A DNA stretch of 41,822 nt from an uncultured Collinsella sp. (GTDB lineage: Bacteria; Actinomycetota; Coriobacteriia; Coriobacteriales; Coriobacteriaceae), in NCBI GenBank assembly GCA_900541475.1, contig UQJV01000014.1:1-41822 (forward strand). The letters run 5' to 3'. The notes under the pieces are model-generated. The model saw only the letters and a program-made list of their open reading frames with translations, did not search any database and had not been told where the DNA came from. Every line of letters begins with the position of its first letter. Position 1 is the first letter of the stretch. Below are positions 23,661 to 32,153 of the stretch, one piece after another. The translations under genes and the position numbers were made by a program.

Positions 23661-25142
23661 TTACAGCGCCAGGGTCTCGGCAACCTCGGCGGCGCAGGCG
23701 AGGGCATCGGCCATGGCGCTCACCACGAGCGAGCTGCCGTTGCGGGCATCGCCGGCCACATACACCGGCGCGGCATCCGCAGCAACGCCATCCACGCGGG
23801 CCGCAAGGTGCGAGCCCTCGGAAGCCATCACGGGCAGCGGACGGCCCGCCGTGGCAACAGGCACGCCGACAGCTTCGAACACGCTGTGCTCCGGGCCCGT
23901 AAAGCCACGGGCGATGAGCACCAGCTGCGCCGGCACCTCGTGCTCGGAGCCCGCAATGCGCTCCGGCTTTCCCGCCGACCAGTCCAGATCGACCACGCGC
24001 AGACCCGCAGCCGCACCCTTCTTGTCCAGCAGCACCTCGAGCGTATCCACGCCCCAGGCACGCATCTCGCCACCCATCGTAGCGATAGCCTCCTGCTGGC
24101 CGTAGTCGGTCTTCTTAACGTTGGGCCACTGCGGCCAGGGGTTGCTCGCCGCGCGCTTATCGGGCGCCGCAGGCAAGAACTCAAACTGGCGCACGCTGCG
24201 AGCACCCTGGCGCACCGCGGTACCCACGCAGTCGTTGCCGGTATCGCCACCGCCAATGACCACAACGTCCAGGCCGCGCGCGTTCACCGCGGGCTCGCCG
24301 CCATCGAGCACCGAGACGGTCGAAGCCGTCAGGTAGTCCACCGCGTACACCACGCCCGGAGCATCCACGTTCGTAGCCGAAAGACCGCGGGGTGCACGAG
24401 CACCAGCAGCCATCACAACGGCGTCAAAACCATTGAGCTTGGCCGCTACCGCAGGGTCCGTCACATCGGCACCCAGCTCAAACACAATACCCAGCTCACG
24501 CATGAGCGCCACACGACGCTCGACCACGGACTTCTCGAGCTTCATGTTGGGAATACCGTACATAAGCAGACCGCCCGGACGGTCGTCACGCTCAAACACC
24601 GTCACGCGCGCGCCGCGGCGGGCGAGCTCCCATGCTGTCACCAGGCCAGCCGGGCCGGAACCAACCACGGCAACCGAGGGCGCGTCCTCCCCTGCCGGCT
24701 CAAAGCGGCGCGGGCCGCCGTTTGCCCATTCATGGTCGCTGATCGCGCGCTCGTTGTCATGAATCGTCGTGGGCTGGCCGTCGACCGAACCCAGGTTGCA
24801 CGCGGCCTCGCACAGCGCCGGGCACACACGGCTCGTAAACTCGGGCATGGGCGAGGTGAGCGACAGACGCTCGGCAGCCTCGTCCCAGCGGCCGCGGTAC
24901 ACCAGCTCATTCCACTCGGGAATCAGGTTGTGCAGCGGGCAGCCGCTCGGGCGTGCCTTACCAAAGCTCGCGCCCATCTGACAAAACGCCACGCCGCACA
25001 TCATGCAGCGGCTCGCCTGGGCGCGGCGCGCATCGTCGTCAAGCTCCACGTACAGCGGATCGAAATCGCGGCTGCGCTCCTCCACAGGGCGCAGCTCGTG
25101 GGTCACGCGATCGATATCAAGAAAAGCACCGGGCTTACCCAT
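23661..25142 (-). CDS. gltD: Glutamate synthase, small subunit
   Basis: A 493-residue glutamate synthase beta subunit, which feeds NADPH electrons through FAD and [4Fe-4S] clusters to the large subunit. The N-terminal cysteines C46, C49, C54, C68 and C107, C111, C115 match the cluster ligands. FAD-binding GSGPAG starts at 161, and a second Rossmann motif GGGDTGND serves NADPH. It starts 5 nt after the gltB stop, and its GGAGG site overlaps the end of gltB, so the two are one operon. It is full length and ends before a palindromic terminator. Confidence 0.96.
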   Translation of the reverse strand: MGKPGAFLDIDRVTHELRPVEERSRDFDPLYVELDDDARRAQASRCMMCGVAFCQMGASFGKARPSGCPLHNLIPEWNELVYRGRWDEAAERLSLTSPMPEFTSRVCPALCEAACNLGSVDGQPTTIHDNERAISDHEWANGGPRRFEPAGEDAPSVAVVGSGPAGLVTAWELARRGARVTVFERDDRPGGLLMYGIPNMKLEKSVVERRVALMRELGIVFELGADVTDPAVAAKLNGFDAVVMAAGARAPRGLSATNVDAPGVVYAVDYLTASTVSVLDGGEPAVNARGLDVVVIGGGDTGNDCVGTAVRQGARSVRQFEFLPAAPDKRAASNPWPQWPNVKKTDYGQQEAIATMGGEMRAWGVDTLEVLLDKKGAAAGLRVVDLDWSAGKPERIAGSEHEVPAQLVLIARGFTGPEHSVFEAVGVPVATAGRPLPVMASEGSHLAARVDGVAADAAPVYVAGDARNGSSLVVSAMADALACAAEVAETLAL

Positions 25143-25147
25143 GGCAC

Positions 25148-28100
25148 TTACGCCTCCTTCTTGGTCGAAGCAACAGAGCTGGCAACCACGGACGCAGCGC
25201 CCGCAACATCAAAGCGAGCGACATCCGCGGCGCTCGCGCGACCGGTCACAATGTCAAACGCCAGCTCCTCTGCCTGCGCATGCGTCTTGCCGGCAGCCTC
25301 GCCCGCAGCGACAATCGCCAGCACGCGCTCGTACTCGGTCGGAATGACCTTCACAAAGTGCTTGCTCATCGTCTCAAAGCTGTAGAGCAGCTTAATGCCG
25401 CGCGGGCTCTGCGTCGCGTCCACGTGCTCCTGGATGAGTTCTCGAATCTGCGCCAGCTCGCCGGCCGTCGGGGCCTTGAGCTCAACGCTCTCGTGGTTCA
25501 CACGGGCATCGAGCGTGCCGTATTGGTCAAAGACATAGGCCACACCGCCCGTCATGCCGGCAGCAAAGTTCTGCCCGACCTCGCCCAGGATGAGTGCCAG
25601 GCCGCCCGTCATGTACTCGCAGCCATGGTTGCCGCAGCCCTCGACCACCACGGTGGCACCGGAGTTGCGCACGGCAAAACGCTGGCCGGCAAGACCGTTA
25701 ATGAAGCCGCGGCCGCTCGTGGCGCCAAAGAACGCCACGTTGCCCACGATGATGTTCTCGTCGAACTTGTAGGTCGCATGCGGGTTGGGGCGCACCGACA
25801 CCTCGCCACCCGAAAGACCCTTGCCAAAGTAATCGTTGGCGTCGCCGCACACGTTGAGCGTAATGCCGCGCGGCAGGAAGGCACCAAAGCTCTGACCGGC
25901 CGAACCATCGCAATCGACGGTGATGGAGCCGGCGGGCAGGCCCTCGGAATGTGCCTTGGTCACCGCATTGCCCAGGATGGTGCCCACGCAACGGTTAACG
26001 TTGGCGATGTCGGCATGGAAGCGAATCGGGCGCAGGTGCGCACGGGCATCGGCCGTATAGGGCACAAACAACGTGGAGTCGAGCGTCTTGTCGAGCTCGC
26101 TGTCCGCTGCCATCTGCGGCAGGAAGTGGCGACCGTCGGCACCCGGGATATGGGCACCGAACTCGCAGGTCGCGCTCGCCAGCACGGGCGACAGATCGAG
26201 CAGGTTGGCCTTGCGGTTGCCCGGCACCTCGATCTGGCGCAGGCACTCGGGATGGCCGACCATCTCGTCGACGGTGCGGAAGCCCAGGCTCGTCATGACC
26301 TCGCGCAGCTGCTCGGCAACAAAGAGCATAAAGTGCTCAACGTGCTCAGGCTTACCGCGGAAGCCGTGACGCAGACGGCAGTTTTGCGTCGCGATGCCGG
26401 CCGGGCAGGTATCCTGCTGGCAGTCGCGCTGCATGAGGCAGCCCATGGAGATGAGCGGCATGGTTGCAAAGCCAAACTCCTCGGCGCCCAGCAAGCAGGC
26501 GACGGCAACATCGGTGCCGTCCATGAGCTTGCCGTCGGCTTCGAGCATCACGCGGGAGCGCAGGCCGTTTTGCAGCAACGTCTGCTGGGCCTCGGCAAGG
26601 CCGAGCTCCAACGGCAGACCGGCATGCCAAATGGAATCGCGCGCCGCGGCACCCGAGCCGCCGTTATGGCCGCTGATCAAAATCTTGTCGGCGGCACCCT
26701 TGGCCACGCCGGTAGCAATGGTGCCGACGCCGGCCTCGCTGACCAGCTTGACCGACACGCGCGCACCGGGGTCGGCGTTCTTAAGATCGAAGATAAGCTC
26801 CGCCAGGTCCTCGATGGAGTAGATGTCGTGGTGCGGCGGAGGCGAGATCAGGCCGATGCCAGGCGTGGACTGACGGACCTCGGCGATCCAGGGGTAGACC
26901 TTCTTGCCGGGCAGGTGGCCACCCTCGCCGGGCTTGGCACCCTGGGCCATCTTGATCTGAATCTCAAAGGCGCTGCAAAGATAGCGGCTCGTCACGCCAA
27001 AGCGCGCACTTGCCACCTGCTTGATCGCTGAGTTCTTGGAGTCGCCGTTGGCCAGCGGGGTCTCGCGACGCGGATCCTCGCCGCCCTCGCCCGAGTTGGA
27101 ACGGCCATGCAGGCGGTTCATGGCGATAGCCATGCACTCGTGCGCCTCTTTGCTGATGGAGCCGTACGACATGGCGCCGGTGTTAAAGCGGCGGACGATG
27201 TTGAGCGCGGGCTCCACCTCGTCGAGCGAAACCGGCGTGCGGCCACTGGCATCAAAGTCGAGCAAGTCGCGCAGGCGCACGGCACGGCCGGTGCGGTGCA
27301 GGCGGGCGCTGTACTCCTTAAAGGTGTCGTAGCTGTCCTCACGGCAGGCGGTCTGCAGCAAGTAGACGGTCTGCGGATCGATCAGGTGATCCTCGCCGCC
27401 GAGCGGGCGCCACTTGGTCAGGCCCAGTGTGGGCAGCTGATCGGGAGCCGGACTCTTAAGGATGGCGAGCGCGGCGTCGTAGCGCTCGTTTTGCTCGCGT
27501 TCAACGTCCTCGACACCCATACCGCCTACACGGCTCACCGTGCCGGCAAAGTACGCGTTGACGAACTCCGGCGTAAAGCCCACGGCCTCGAAGATCTGCG
27601 CAGAGTGGTAGCTCTGCACCGTGGAGATGCCCATCTTGGACATGATGGAGACGATGCCCGCCGTCGCAGCCTTGTTGTAGTTGGCGATGCCCTGCTCGGC
27701 CGTCACGTCCAGGTCGCCGCGTGCCGCCAGATCTCGGATGCACGCATGTGCGTTGTACGGATAGATGCCACTCGCAGAGTAGCCCACCAGTGCCGCATAG
27801 TCATGCGGGGACACGGCGTCGCCGCACTCCACCACGATGTCGGCAAAGGTACGCACGCCGGCGCGGATCAGGTGGTTGTGCACGCAGCCCACAGCGAGCA
27901 GCGACGGCACGGGCACCCCGCCCACAGCGGCACGATCGCTCAACACCACGATGTTCACGCCGTCGCGGACCGCAGTCTCAACGTCCTCGGCAAGCTGCTT
28001 GAGCGCAGCCCGCAGCGCGCCCTCGCCGGCATCGCGGCGGTACACGGCACGGAAGCGACGGGTCTTAAAGCCCACGCGGTCGATGGCGCAGATGCGGTCG

Positions 28101-29833
28101 AACTCCTCCTCGCTCAGCAGCGGGCGCTCCAGGCGCACCAGCTGGCAGGCCGTACGGGAGTCCTCGAGCAGGTTGCCGTGGTTGCCCAGGTAGAGCGTGG
28201 TCGAGGTGACCATATGCTCGCGAAGGGCATCGATCGGCGGGTTCGTGACCTGGGCGAACAGCTGATAGAAGTAGTCAAAGAACGAGCGCGTCTTCTTGGA
28301 CAGGCAGGCCAGCGGCGCGTCGATGCCCATCGAGGCGAGCGGGGCCTTGCCCTGCTGGGCCATGGGACGCACGACCTCGTCGACGTCATCCCAGTGGTAG
28401 CCGAGCTTGGCCATGCGCACGGCGGCGGGCACCTCGGCGTCCTCGGCGGGCGTTGCCGCAACGGGCTCATCGAGCGCGTCAACGGTCAGCGTCTCCTCGG
28501 CAATCCAATCACGGTAGGGCTTTTCCTTGGCATAGCGGGCGCGCAGTTCGTCGTTGTAGATCACGCGACCGCGGGCAAAATCGACCTCGAGCATCTGGCC
28601 CGGTCCCAGGCAACCGCTCGTCAGAATGTTCTCGGGGCGCACCTCGATGGTGCCCACCTCGCTTGCCAGCATAAAGCGGCCGTCGCGCGTCACGTAGTAG
28701 CGAGCCGGGCGCAGGCCGTTGCGGTCGAGAGCAGCACCCAGGGTACGGCCGTCGGTAAAGGCGATGGCGGCAGGGCCGTCCCACGGCTCCATGAGCATGG
28801 ACTGGTAAGCGTCGTAGGCGCGGCGCTCCTCACTCAGGCTGTCGTTATGGTCCCACGGCTCGGGCAGCAACATGGACGCGGCACGCGTAAGCGGGCGACC
28901 GTTCATAACCAAAAACTCGAGCACGTTGTCCAGAATCGCGGAGTCGGAACCCTCGCGGTTGATGATGGGCATCACGCGCTCAAGATCATGCTGCAGCACG
29001 GGGCTGTACAGGTTGGGCTCGCGGGCGCGGATCCAGTTGACGTTGCCCTTGAGGGTATTGATCTCGCCGTTGTGGATGATAAAGCGGTTGGGGTGCGCGC
29101 GCTCCCAGCTGGGCGTGGTGTTGGTGGAGTAGCGCGAGTGGACGAGCGCCACGGCCGTCTTGACGGCGGCGTCGTTGAGGTCGATGAAGAAGCGGCGCAT
29201 CTGCGTGGCGACCAGCATGCCCTTGTACACGATGGTGCGCGAGCTCATGGAGCACACGTAGAAGATCTTGTCGCGCAGGGCAAACTCGGCGTCGGCCTTC
29301 TTTTCGATGGTGCGGCGGCACACGTACAGGCGGCGCTCGAAGGCATCGCCGGCGGGCGTGTCGTCCGGACGGCCCAGGAAGGCCTGCAGGATAGTGGGCA
29401 TGCAGGCGCGGGCCGTCTCGCCCAGGTCGTGCGGGTCGACCGGCACCTCGCGCCAAAAGAGCAGCGGCACGCCGGCCTCGGCGCAGCCCTCCTCAAACAC
29501 GCGGCGGGCATCCTCTACGCCCTTGTCGTCCTGCGGAAAGAACAGCATGGCCACGCCATAGTCGCCCTCTGCCGGCAGAATCTGGCCGCACTTTTGAGCC
29601 TCTTTACGGAAAAAGTGATGCGGAACCTGGAACAGGATGCCAGCGCCGTCGCCAGTGTTCTTCTCGAGTCCCGTGCCGCCGCGGTGCTCCAAGTTGACCA
29701 GAATGGACAGCGCATCGTCCAGAATCTGGTGATGGCGCTCACCGTTGATATCGGCAAGCGCGCCGATGCCACATGCGTCGTGGTCGAATTCGGGGCGATA
29801 AAGGCCCTGCTGCTGAGCGGAATCTGCCTGCAT
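25148..29833 (-). CDS. gltB: Glutamate synthase, large subunit
   Basis: A 1561-residue glutamate synthase alpha subunit, which makes two glutamates from glutamine and 2-oxoglutarate. The N-terminal class II glutaminase begins with the catalytic Cys at position 21 (ACGIG), so a 20-residue propeptide should be removed. Then come the central domain, the FMN-binding synthase domain, and [3Fe-4S] ligands C1132, C1138 and C1143 in the expected CxxxxxCxxxxC spacing. The C-terminal beta-helix region includes GCGNHGCEYMTGG. GGGGAGGA precedes the ATG. It is upstream of and coupled to gltD. No frameshift or missing motif is seen. Confidence 0.97.
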   Translation of the reverse strand: MQADSAQQQGLYRPEFDHDACGIGALADINGERHHQILDDALSILVNLEHRGGTGLEKNTGDGAGILFQVPHHFFRKEAQKCGQILPAEGDYGVAMLFFPQDDKGVEDARRVFEEGCAEAGVPLLFWREVPVDPHDLGETARACMPTILQAFLGRPDDTPAGDAFERRLYVCRRTIEKKADAEFALRDKIFYVCSMSSRTIVYKGMLVATQMRRFFIDLNDAAVKTAVALVHSRYSTNTTPSWERAHPNRFIIHNGEINTLKGNVNWIRAREPNLYSPVLQHDLERVMPIINREGSDSAILDNVLEFLVMNGRPLTRAASMLLPEPWDHNDSLSEERRAYDAYQSMLMEPWDGPAAIAFTDGRTLGAALDRNGLRPARYYVTRDGRFMLASEVGTIEVRPENILTSGCLGPGQMLEVDFARGRVIYNDELRARYAKEKPYRDWIAEETLTVDALDEPVAATPAEDAEVPAAVRMAKLGYHWDDVDEVVRPMAQQGKAPLASMGIDAPLACLSKKTRSFFDYFYQLFAQVTNPPIDALREHMVTSTTLYLGNHGNLLEDSRTACQLVRLERPLLSEEEFDRICAIDRVGFKTRRFRAVYRRDAGEGALRAALKQLAEDVETAVRDGVNIVVLSDRAAVGGVPVPSLLAVGCVHNHLIRAGVRTFADIVVECGDAVSPHDYAALVGYSASGIYPYNAHACIRDLAARGDLDVTAEQGIANYNKAATAGIVSIMSKMGISTVQSYHSAQIFEAVGFTPEFVNAYFAGTVSRVGGMGVEDVEREQNERYDAALAILKSPAPDQLPTLGLTKWRPLGGEDHLIDPQTVYLLQTACREDSYDTFKEYSARLHRTGRAVRLRDLLDFDASGRTPVSLDEVEPALNIVRRFNTGAMSYGSISKEAHECMAIAMNRLHGRSNSGEGGEDPRRETPLANGDSKNSAIKQVASARFGVTSRYLCSAFEIQIKMAQGAKPGEGGHLPGKKVYPWIAEVRQSTPGIGLISPPPHHDIYSIEDLAELIFDLKNADPGARVSVKLVSEAGVGTIATGVAKGAADKILISGHNGGSGAAARDSIWHAGLPLELGLAEAQQTLLQNGLRSRVMLEADGKLMDGTDVAVACLLGAEEFGFATMPLISMGCLMQRDCQQDTCPAGIATQNCRLRHGFRGKPEHVEHFMLFVAEQLREVMTSLGFRTVDEMVGHPECLRQIEVPGNRKANLLDLSPVLASATCEFGAHIPGADGRHFLPQMAADSELDKTLDSTLFVPYTADARAHLRPIRFHADIANVNRCVGTILGNAVTKAHSEGLPAGSITVDCDGSAGQSFGAFLPRGITLNVCGDANDYFGKGLSGGEVSVRPNPHATYKFDENIIVGNVAFFGATSGRGFINGLAGQRFAVRNSGATVVVEGCGNHGCEYMTGGLALILGEVGQNFAAGMTGGVAYVFDQYGTLDARVNHESVELKAPTAGELAQIRELIQEHVDATQSPRGIKLLYSFETMSKHFVKVIPTEYERVLAIVAAGEAAGKTHAQAEELAFDIVTGRASAADVARFDVAGAASVVASSVASTKKEA

Positions 29834-29868
29834 CGCGATCCTCCCCTAGATATTAGACAGTCAGTTGA

Positions 29869-30000
29869 ATAGGCATACTAGGAGCATCGCCGGCCCGTTG
29901 TGTTTCCCGCCCGTTTCGAAACAATCGCGTAACGCGCGCCCTGCGAGTGGACACCACCGACCTCAAGGGCGACAACATAGGCCCCAAGTTCGGCCTGTAA
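29869..30000 (+). pseudogene. Possible C-terminal coding remnant
   Basis: An open frame without a usable start codon ends at TAA (29998-30000) and encodes a tail reading VDTTDLKGDNIGPKFGL. The composition looks protein-like, unlike the rest of the gap. I cannot name a parent gene, and chance is possible. It may be the end of a gene whose body was lost when array D or other repeats formed here. Confidence 0.25.
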
Positions 30001-30016
30001 GCTCGCCGCTTCAAAC

Positions 30017-30233
30017 ATCTCGATCTGTAACAGGAAGACCCAATTTCGACGACTAACTGTTACAGATTGAGATGTTTTCGAGAGACGGTTCCGAATGTCT
30101 CAATCTGTAACACGAAGGACCGGTTTTGGCGGTCAGCTGTTACAGATCGAGATATTCCATAGGACCATTTCTTCCTGTCTTGATCTGTAACACCTAGGCC
30201 CAATTTCCATCCCTAGTTGTTACAGATCAAGAC
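30017..30233 (+). repeat. GTAACAG hairpin array D: three units, exact 80-bp period
   Basis: Units of 57 nt start at 30017, 30097 and 30177, exactly 80 bp apart, with the same arm and loop lengths and orientation as arrays B and C. The array lies in the divergent region between gltB and mntH. The third unit has matching arm changes (GTCTTGATC with GATCAAGAC), which preserve pairing. Confidence 0.95.
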
Positions 30234-30283
30234 ATTTCGGCAGTCCCCTTTCACCATCCTATTCAAATACAGCAATTTTGTTA

Positions 30284-30319
30284 GTTTTAGTTAACTTTTG
30301 AGCCTAAAACGGGTATCCT
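30284..30319 (+). promoter_or_regulatory. mntH promoter with inverted repeat over the -35
   Basis: TTAACT (30291-30296) and TATCCT (30314-30319) are separated by 17 bp and lie 36 nt upstream of the mntH ATG. GTTTTAG (30284-30290) and CTAAAAC (30304-30310) form an inverted repeat around the -35, reminiscent of DtxR/MntR-type sites with TTTAG/CTAAA ends. Metal-dependent repression is plausible. No such regulator is encoded in the window. Confidence 0.45.
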
Positions 30320-30355
30320 TTGCGGCGTCAAGCAAACGGCACGCAGGAGCGCACC

Positions 30356-31612
30356 ATGCTCAACCATCTCAAACAACACTTTGGTTCCCGGCGCACCGGC
30401 GGTCACGGAGGCCTAGACATCGCACGGCATATCGGCCCCGGGCTGCTCGTCACCGTCGGCTTTATCGACCCGGGCAATTGGGCCTCCAATATGGCCGCGG
30501 GCTCGCAGTTTGGCTACGCGCTGCTGTGGATCGTCACGCTGTCGACGATTATGCTCATCGTGTTGCAGCACAACGCGGCACACCTGGGCATCGCCACGGG
30601 CATGTGTCTTGCCGAGGCCACGACACGTTATCTCCCCCGCTTCGTTGGGCGCACGGTGCTCGCCAGTGCCTATCTCGCGACCATCGCCACCGCCATGGCC
30701 GAAGTCCTGGGCGGTGCGATCGCGCTTCAAATGCTCTTTGGCCTGCCCGTACGCGCCGGCTGCATCATCGTCGCGGCAGTATCGATTGCCATGCTCATGA
30801 CAAGCTCCTACAAACGCGCCGAGCGATGGATCATCGCCTTCGTGGGCGTGGTGGGACTCTCGTTTTTAGCCGAGCTTGCACTAGTCAAGGTCGACTGGCC
30901 GCAAGCCGCCACAAGCTGGATCACACCCAGTATGCCCACCGGCTCGGCCGCGATTATCGTAAGCGTCCTAGGCGCGGTCGTTATGCCCCACAACCTCTTC
31001 CTGCACTCCGAAGTCATCCAATCCATGCACTTCGAAGGCCAAGGCGAGCGAGTTATCGAAGAACGTCTGCGCTACGAGCTCTTCGACACGCTCTTTTCGA
31101 TGGGCGTGGGCTGGGCAATCAACTCGGCCATGGTCATCCTGGCCGCAACGACCTTCTTTGCGCACGGCATTGTCGTAGACAACCTCGCGGTCGCAGCGGC
31201 CACGCTCTCCCCCATTCTGGGCCCGGCAAGCTCAATCATCTTTGCGGTGGCACTACTGTTTGCGGGCATATCGAGTAGCGTGACGGCGGGCATGGCGGCG
31301 GGCACCATCACCGCGGGCATGTTCGACGAGGAATACGACATCCACGACCGACATTCCTCGATCGGGGTGGCGGCCTGTTTCGTCGGCGCAGTGGCGGCGT
31401 GCCTGGTCGTCCCGAATCCTTTTGAGGGTCTCATTTGGAGTCAGGCACTGCTGTCGCTTCAGCTGCCGATTACGGTCTTTGTGCTCATACGACTCACCAG
31501 TTCGCCCCGCGTCATGGGCAAATACGCCAACTCGCGCCCGCTCAACGCGTTGCTCGTGGGGATCGGTGCCATCGTGACGATTCTCGATGTCGTGTTGTTG
31601 ACAGGGATGTAA
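30356..31612 (+). CDS. mntH: Nramp family divalent metal transporter
   Basis: A 418-residue proton-coupled Mn2+/Fe2+ importer of the Nramp family. Metal-binding motifs are DPGN at 38-41 in membrane segment 1 and AVVMPHN around 207-213 in segment 6, where the methionine typifies transition-metal selectivity. About eleven hydrophobic segments are visible. AGGAG lies 6 nt before the ATG at 30356; the frame opens 12 codons earlier without a site. Upstream is a candidate metal-responsive promoter. It appears monocistronic, with hairpin array D ahead and cluster E directly behind. Confidence 0.93.
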   Translation: MLNHLKQHFGSRRTGGHGGLDIARHIGPGLLVTVGFIDPGNWASNMAAGSQFGYALLWIVTLSTIMLIVLQHNAAHLGIATGMCLAEATTRYLPRFVGRTVLASAYLATIATAMAEVLGGAIALQMLFGLPVRAGCIIVAAVSIAMLMTSSYKRAERWIIAFVGVVGLSFLAELALVKVDWPQAATSWITPSMPTGSAAIIVSVLGAVVMPHNLFLHSEVIQSMHFEGQGERVIEERLRYELFDTLFSMGVGWAINSAMVILAATTFFAHGIVVDNLAVAAATLSPILGPASSIIFAVALLFAGISSSVTAGMAAGTITAGMFDEEYDIHDRHSSIGVAACFVGAVAACLVVPNPFEGLIWSQALLSLQLPITVFVLIRLTSSPRVMGKYANSRPLNALLVGIGAIVTILDVVLLTGM

Positions 31613-31639
31613 TGGGGCGGGGCACCTACCCAGGCAAAC

Positions 31640-31776
31640 GTCTCGATCTGTAACAGATAGACACGCTTTTGATGTCTAGATGTTACAGATCGAGATCATT
31701 CCGAGGGACAGCTCCGTTTGTCTCAATCTGTAACAGGAAGACCCGTTTTGAGCCGTTAGATGTTACAGATTAAGAC
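31640..31776 (+). repeat. GTAACAG hairpin cluster E: two units, 80-bp period
   Basis: Units of 57 nt start at 31640 and 31720, exactly 80 bp apart, in the same orientation as all other clusters. The first begins 28 nt past the mntH stop codon, and its loop also contains a TAGACA/TGTCTA inner stem. Confidence 0.95.
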
Positions 31777-31825
31777 CAAAGGTCGGCCGGACTCACGACA
31801 GACAGGATCGGCTAACAGCAGCCGT

Positions 31826-31850
31826 GATCCCTTGGGGACGGAGGAAAAGG
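31826..31850 (+). repeat. GATCCC dispersed repeat, copy 3 (truncated)
   Basis: The first 23 bases match the copy at 6168-6197 (GATCCCTTGGGGACGGAGG and AAAA), then the sequence runs directly into the rubredoxin terminator stem instead of the usual CGGATCA end. Confidence 0.75.
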
Positions 31851-31881
31851 GCCCCGGCCGGGATATCCGACCGGGGCCCTT
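31845..31881 (-). terminator. Rubredoxin terminator
   Basis: AAGGGCCCCGG (31847-31857) and CCGGGGCCCTT (31871-31881) make an 11-bp stem, with a GGATATCC palindrome in the loop. On the minus strand TTTTCC follows. It begins 40 nt past the rubredoxin stop codon. Confidence 0.85.
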
Positions 31882-31921
31882 GGACAGAGCTATGTGTTGC
31901 TGCAAGTCGTGTGCCTGCGAG

Positions 31922-32065
31922 CTACTCCTCGACGAGCTCAAACTGATCGGGACCGACGCCGCAGATCGGGCACACGTAATCCTCGGGCAGCTCGGGCGTG
32001 TCGACCTCAACCTCATAACCGCAAACGATGCACACGAACTTATACGTCTTCTTTTCCTCAGCCAT
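31922..32065 (-). CDS. Rubredoxin-like protein, 47 residues
   Basis: A very short protein with two CxxCG knuckles (C12/C15 and C32/C35) that bind one iron atom, ending in DYVCPICGVGPDQFELVEE. It is slightly shorter between the knuckles than classical rubredoxin and resembles the rubredoxin domain of rubrerythrin. It should be a cytosolic one-electron carrier in oxygen or peroxide detoxification. GAGGAG lies 6 nt before the ATG. The flavin reductase gene just upstream on the same strand is a likely redox partner. It has its own promoter and terminator. Confidence 0.92.
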   Translation of the reverse strand: MAEEKKTYKFVCIVCGYEVEVDTPELPEDYVCPICGVGPDQFELVEE

Positions 32066-32097
32066 GATGTTCTCCTCTCGAACGTGACTGCTGGTGT

Positions 32098-32138
32098 ACT
32101 TGCTTATTAGTATATATTCTCAATAATATAATGCAAGT
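32098..32138 (-). promoter_or_regulatory. Rubredoxin promoter with flanking inverted repeat
   Basis: On the minus strand TTGCAT (32131-32136) and TATACT (32109-32114) are separated by 16 bp and lie about 45 nt upstream of the rubredoxin ATG. ACTTGC (32098-32103) and GCAAGT (32133-32138) form an inverted repeat around the AT-rich core. A TGAGAAT half-site between them is reminiscent of Fur/PerR sites, but only one half is present. Confidence 0.5.
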
Positions 32139-32153
32139 ATTTTTAAAACATTT

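Larger units (their letters stand above)
29834..30355. other. Divergent region between gltB and mntH
   Basis: No intact gene is seen in these 522 bases. They hold a possible coding remnant (29869-30000), hairpin array D (30017-30233) and the mntH promoter with an inverted repeat (30284-30319). The gltB promoter should lie just upstream of 29834, but several TA-rich hexamers compete and I do not choose one. Confidence 0.6.
31613..31921. other. Convergent gap between mntH and rubredoxin
   Basis: No gene is seen. It holds hairpin cluster E (31640-31776), a GATCCC repeat (31826-31850) and the rubredoxin terminator (31845-31881). Confidence 0.8.

Noticed and set aside
27107..29872. 921-codon plus-strand open frame opposite gltB
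   Set aside because: gltB has all its catalytic and cluster residues on the other strand; the antisense product is Ala/Gly/His-rich without domains.
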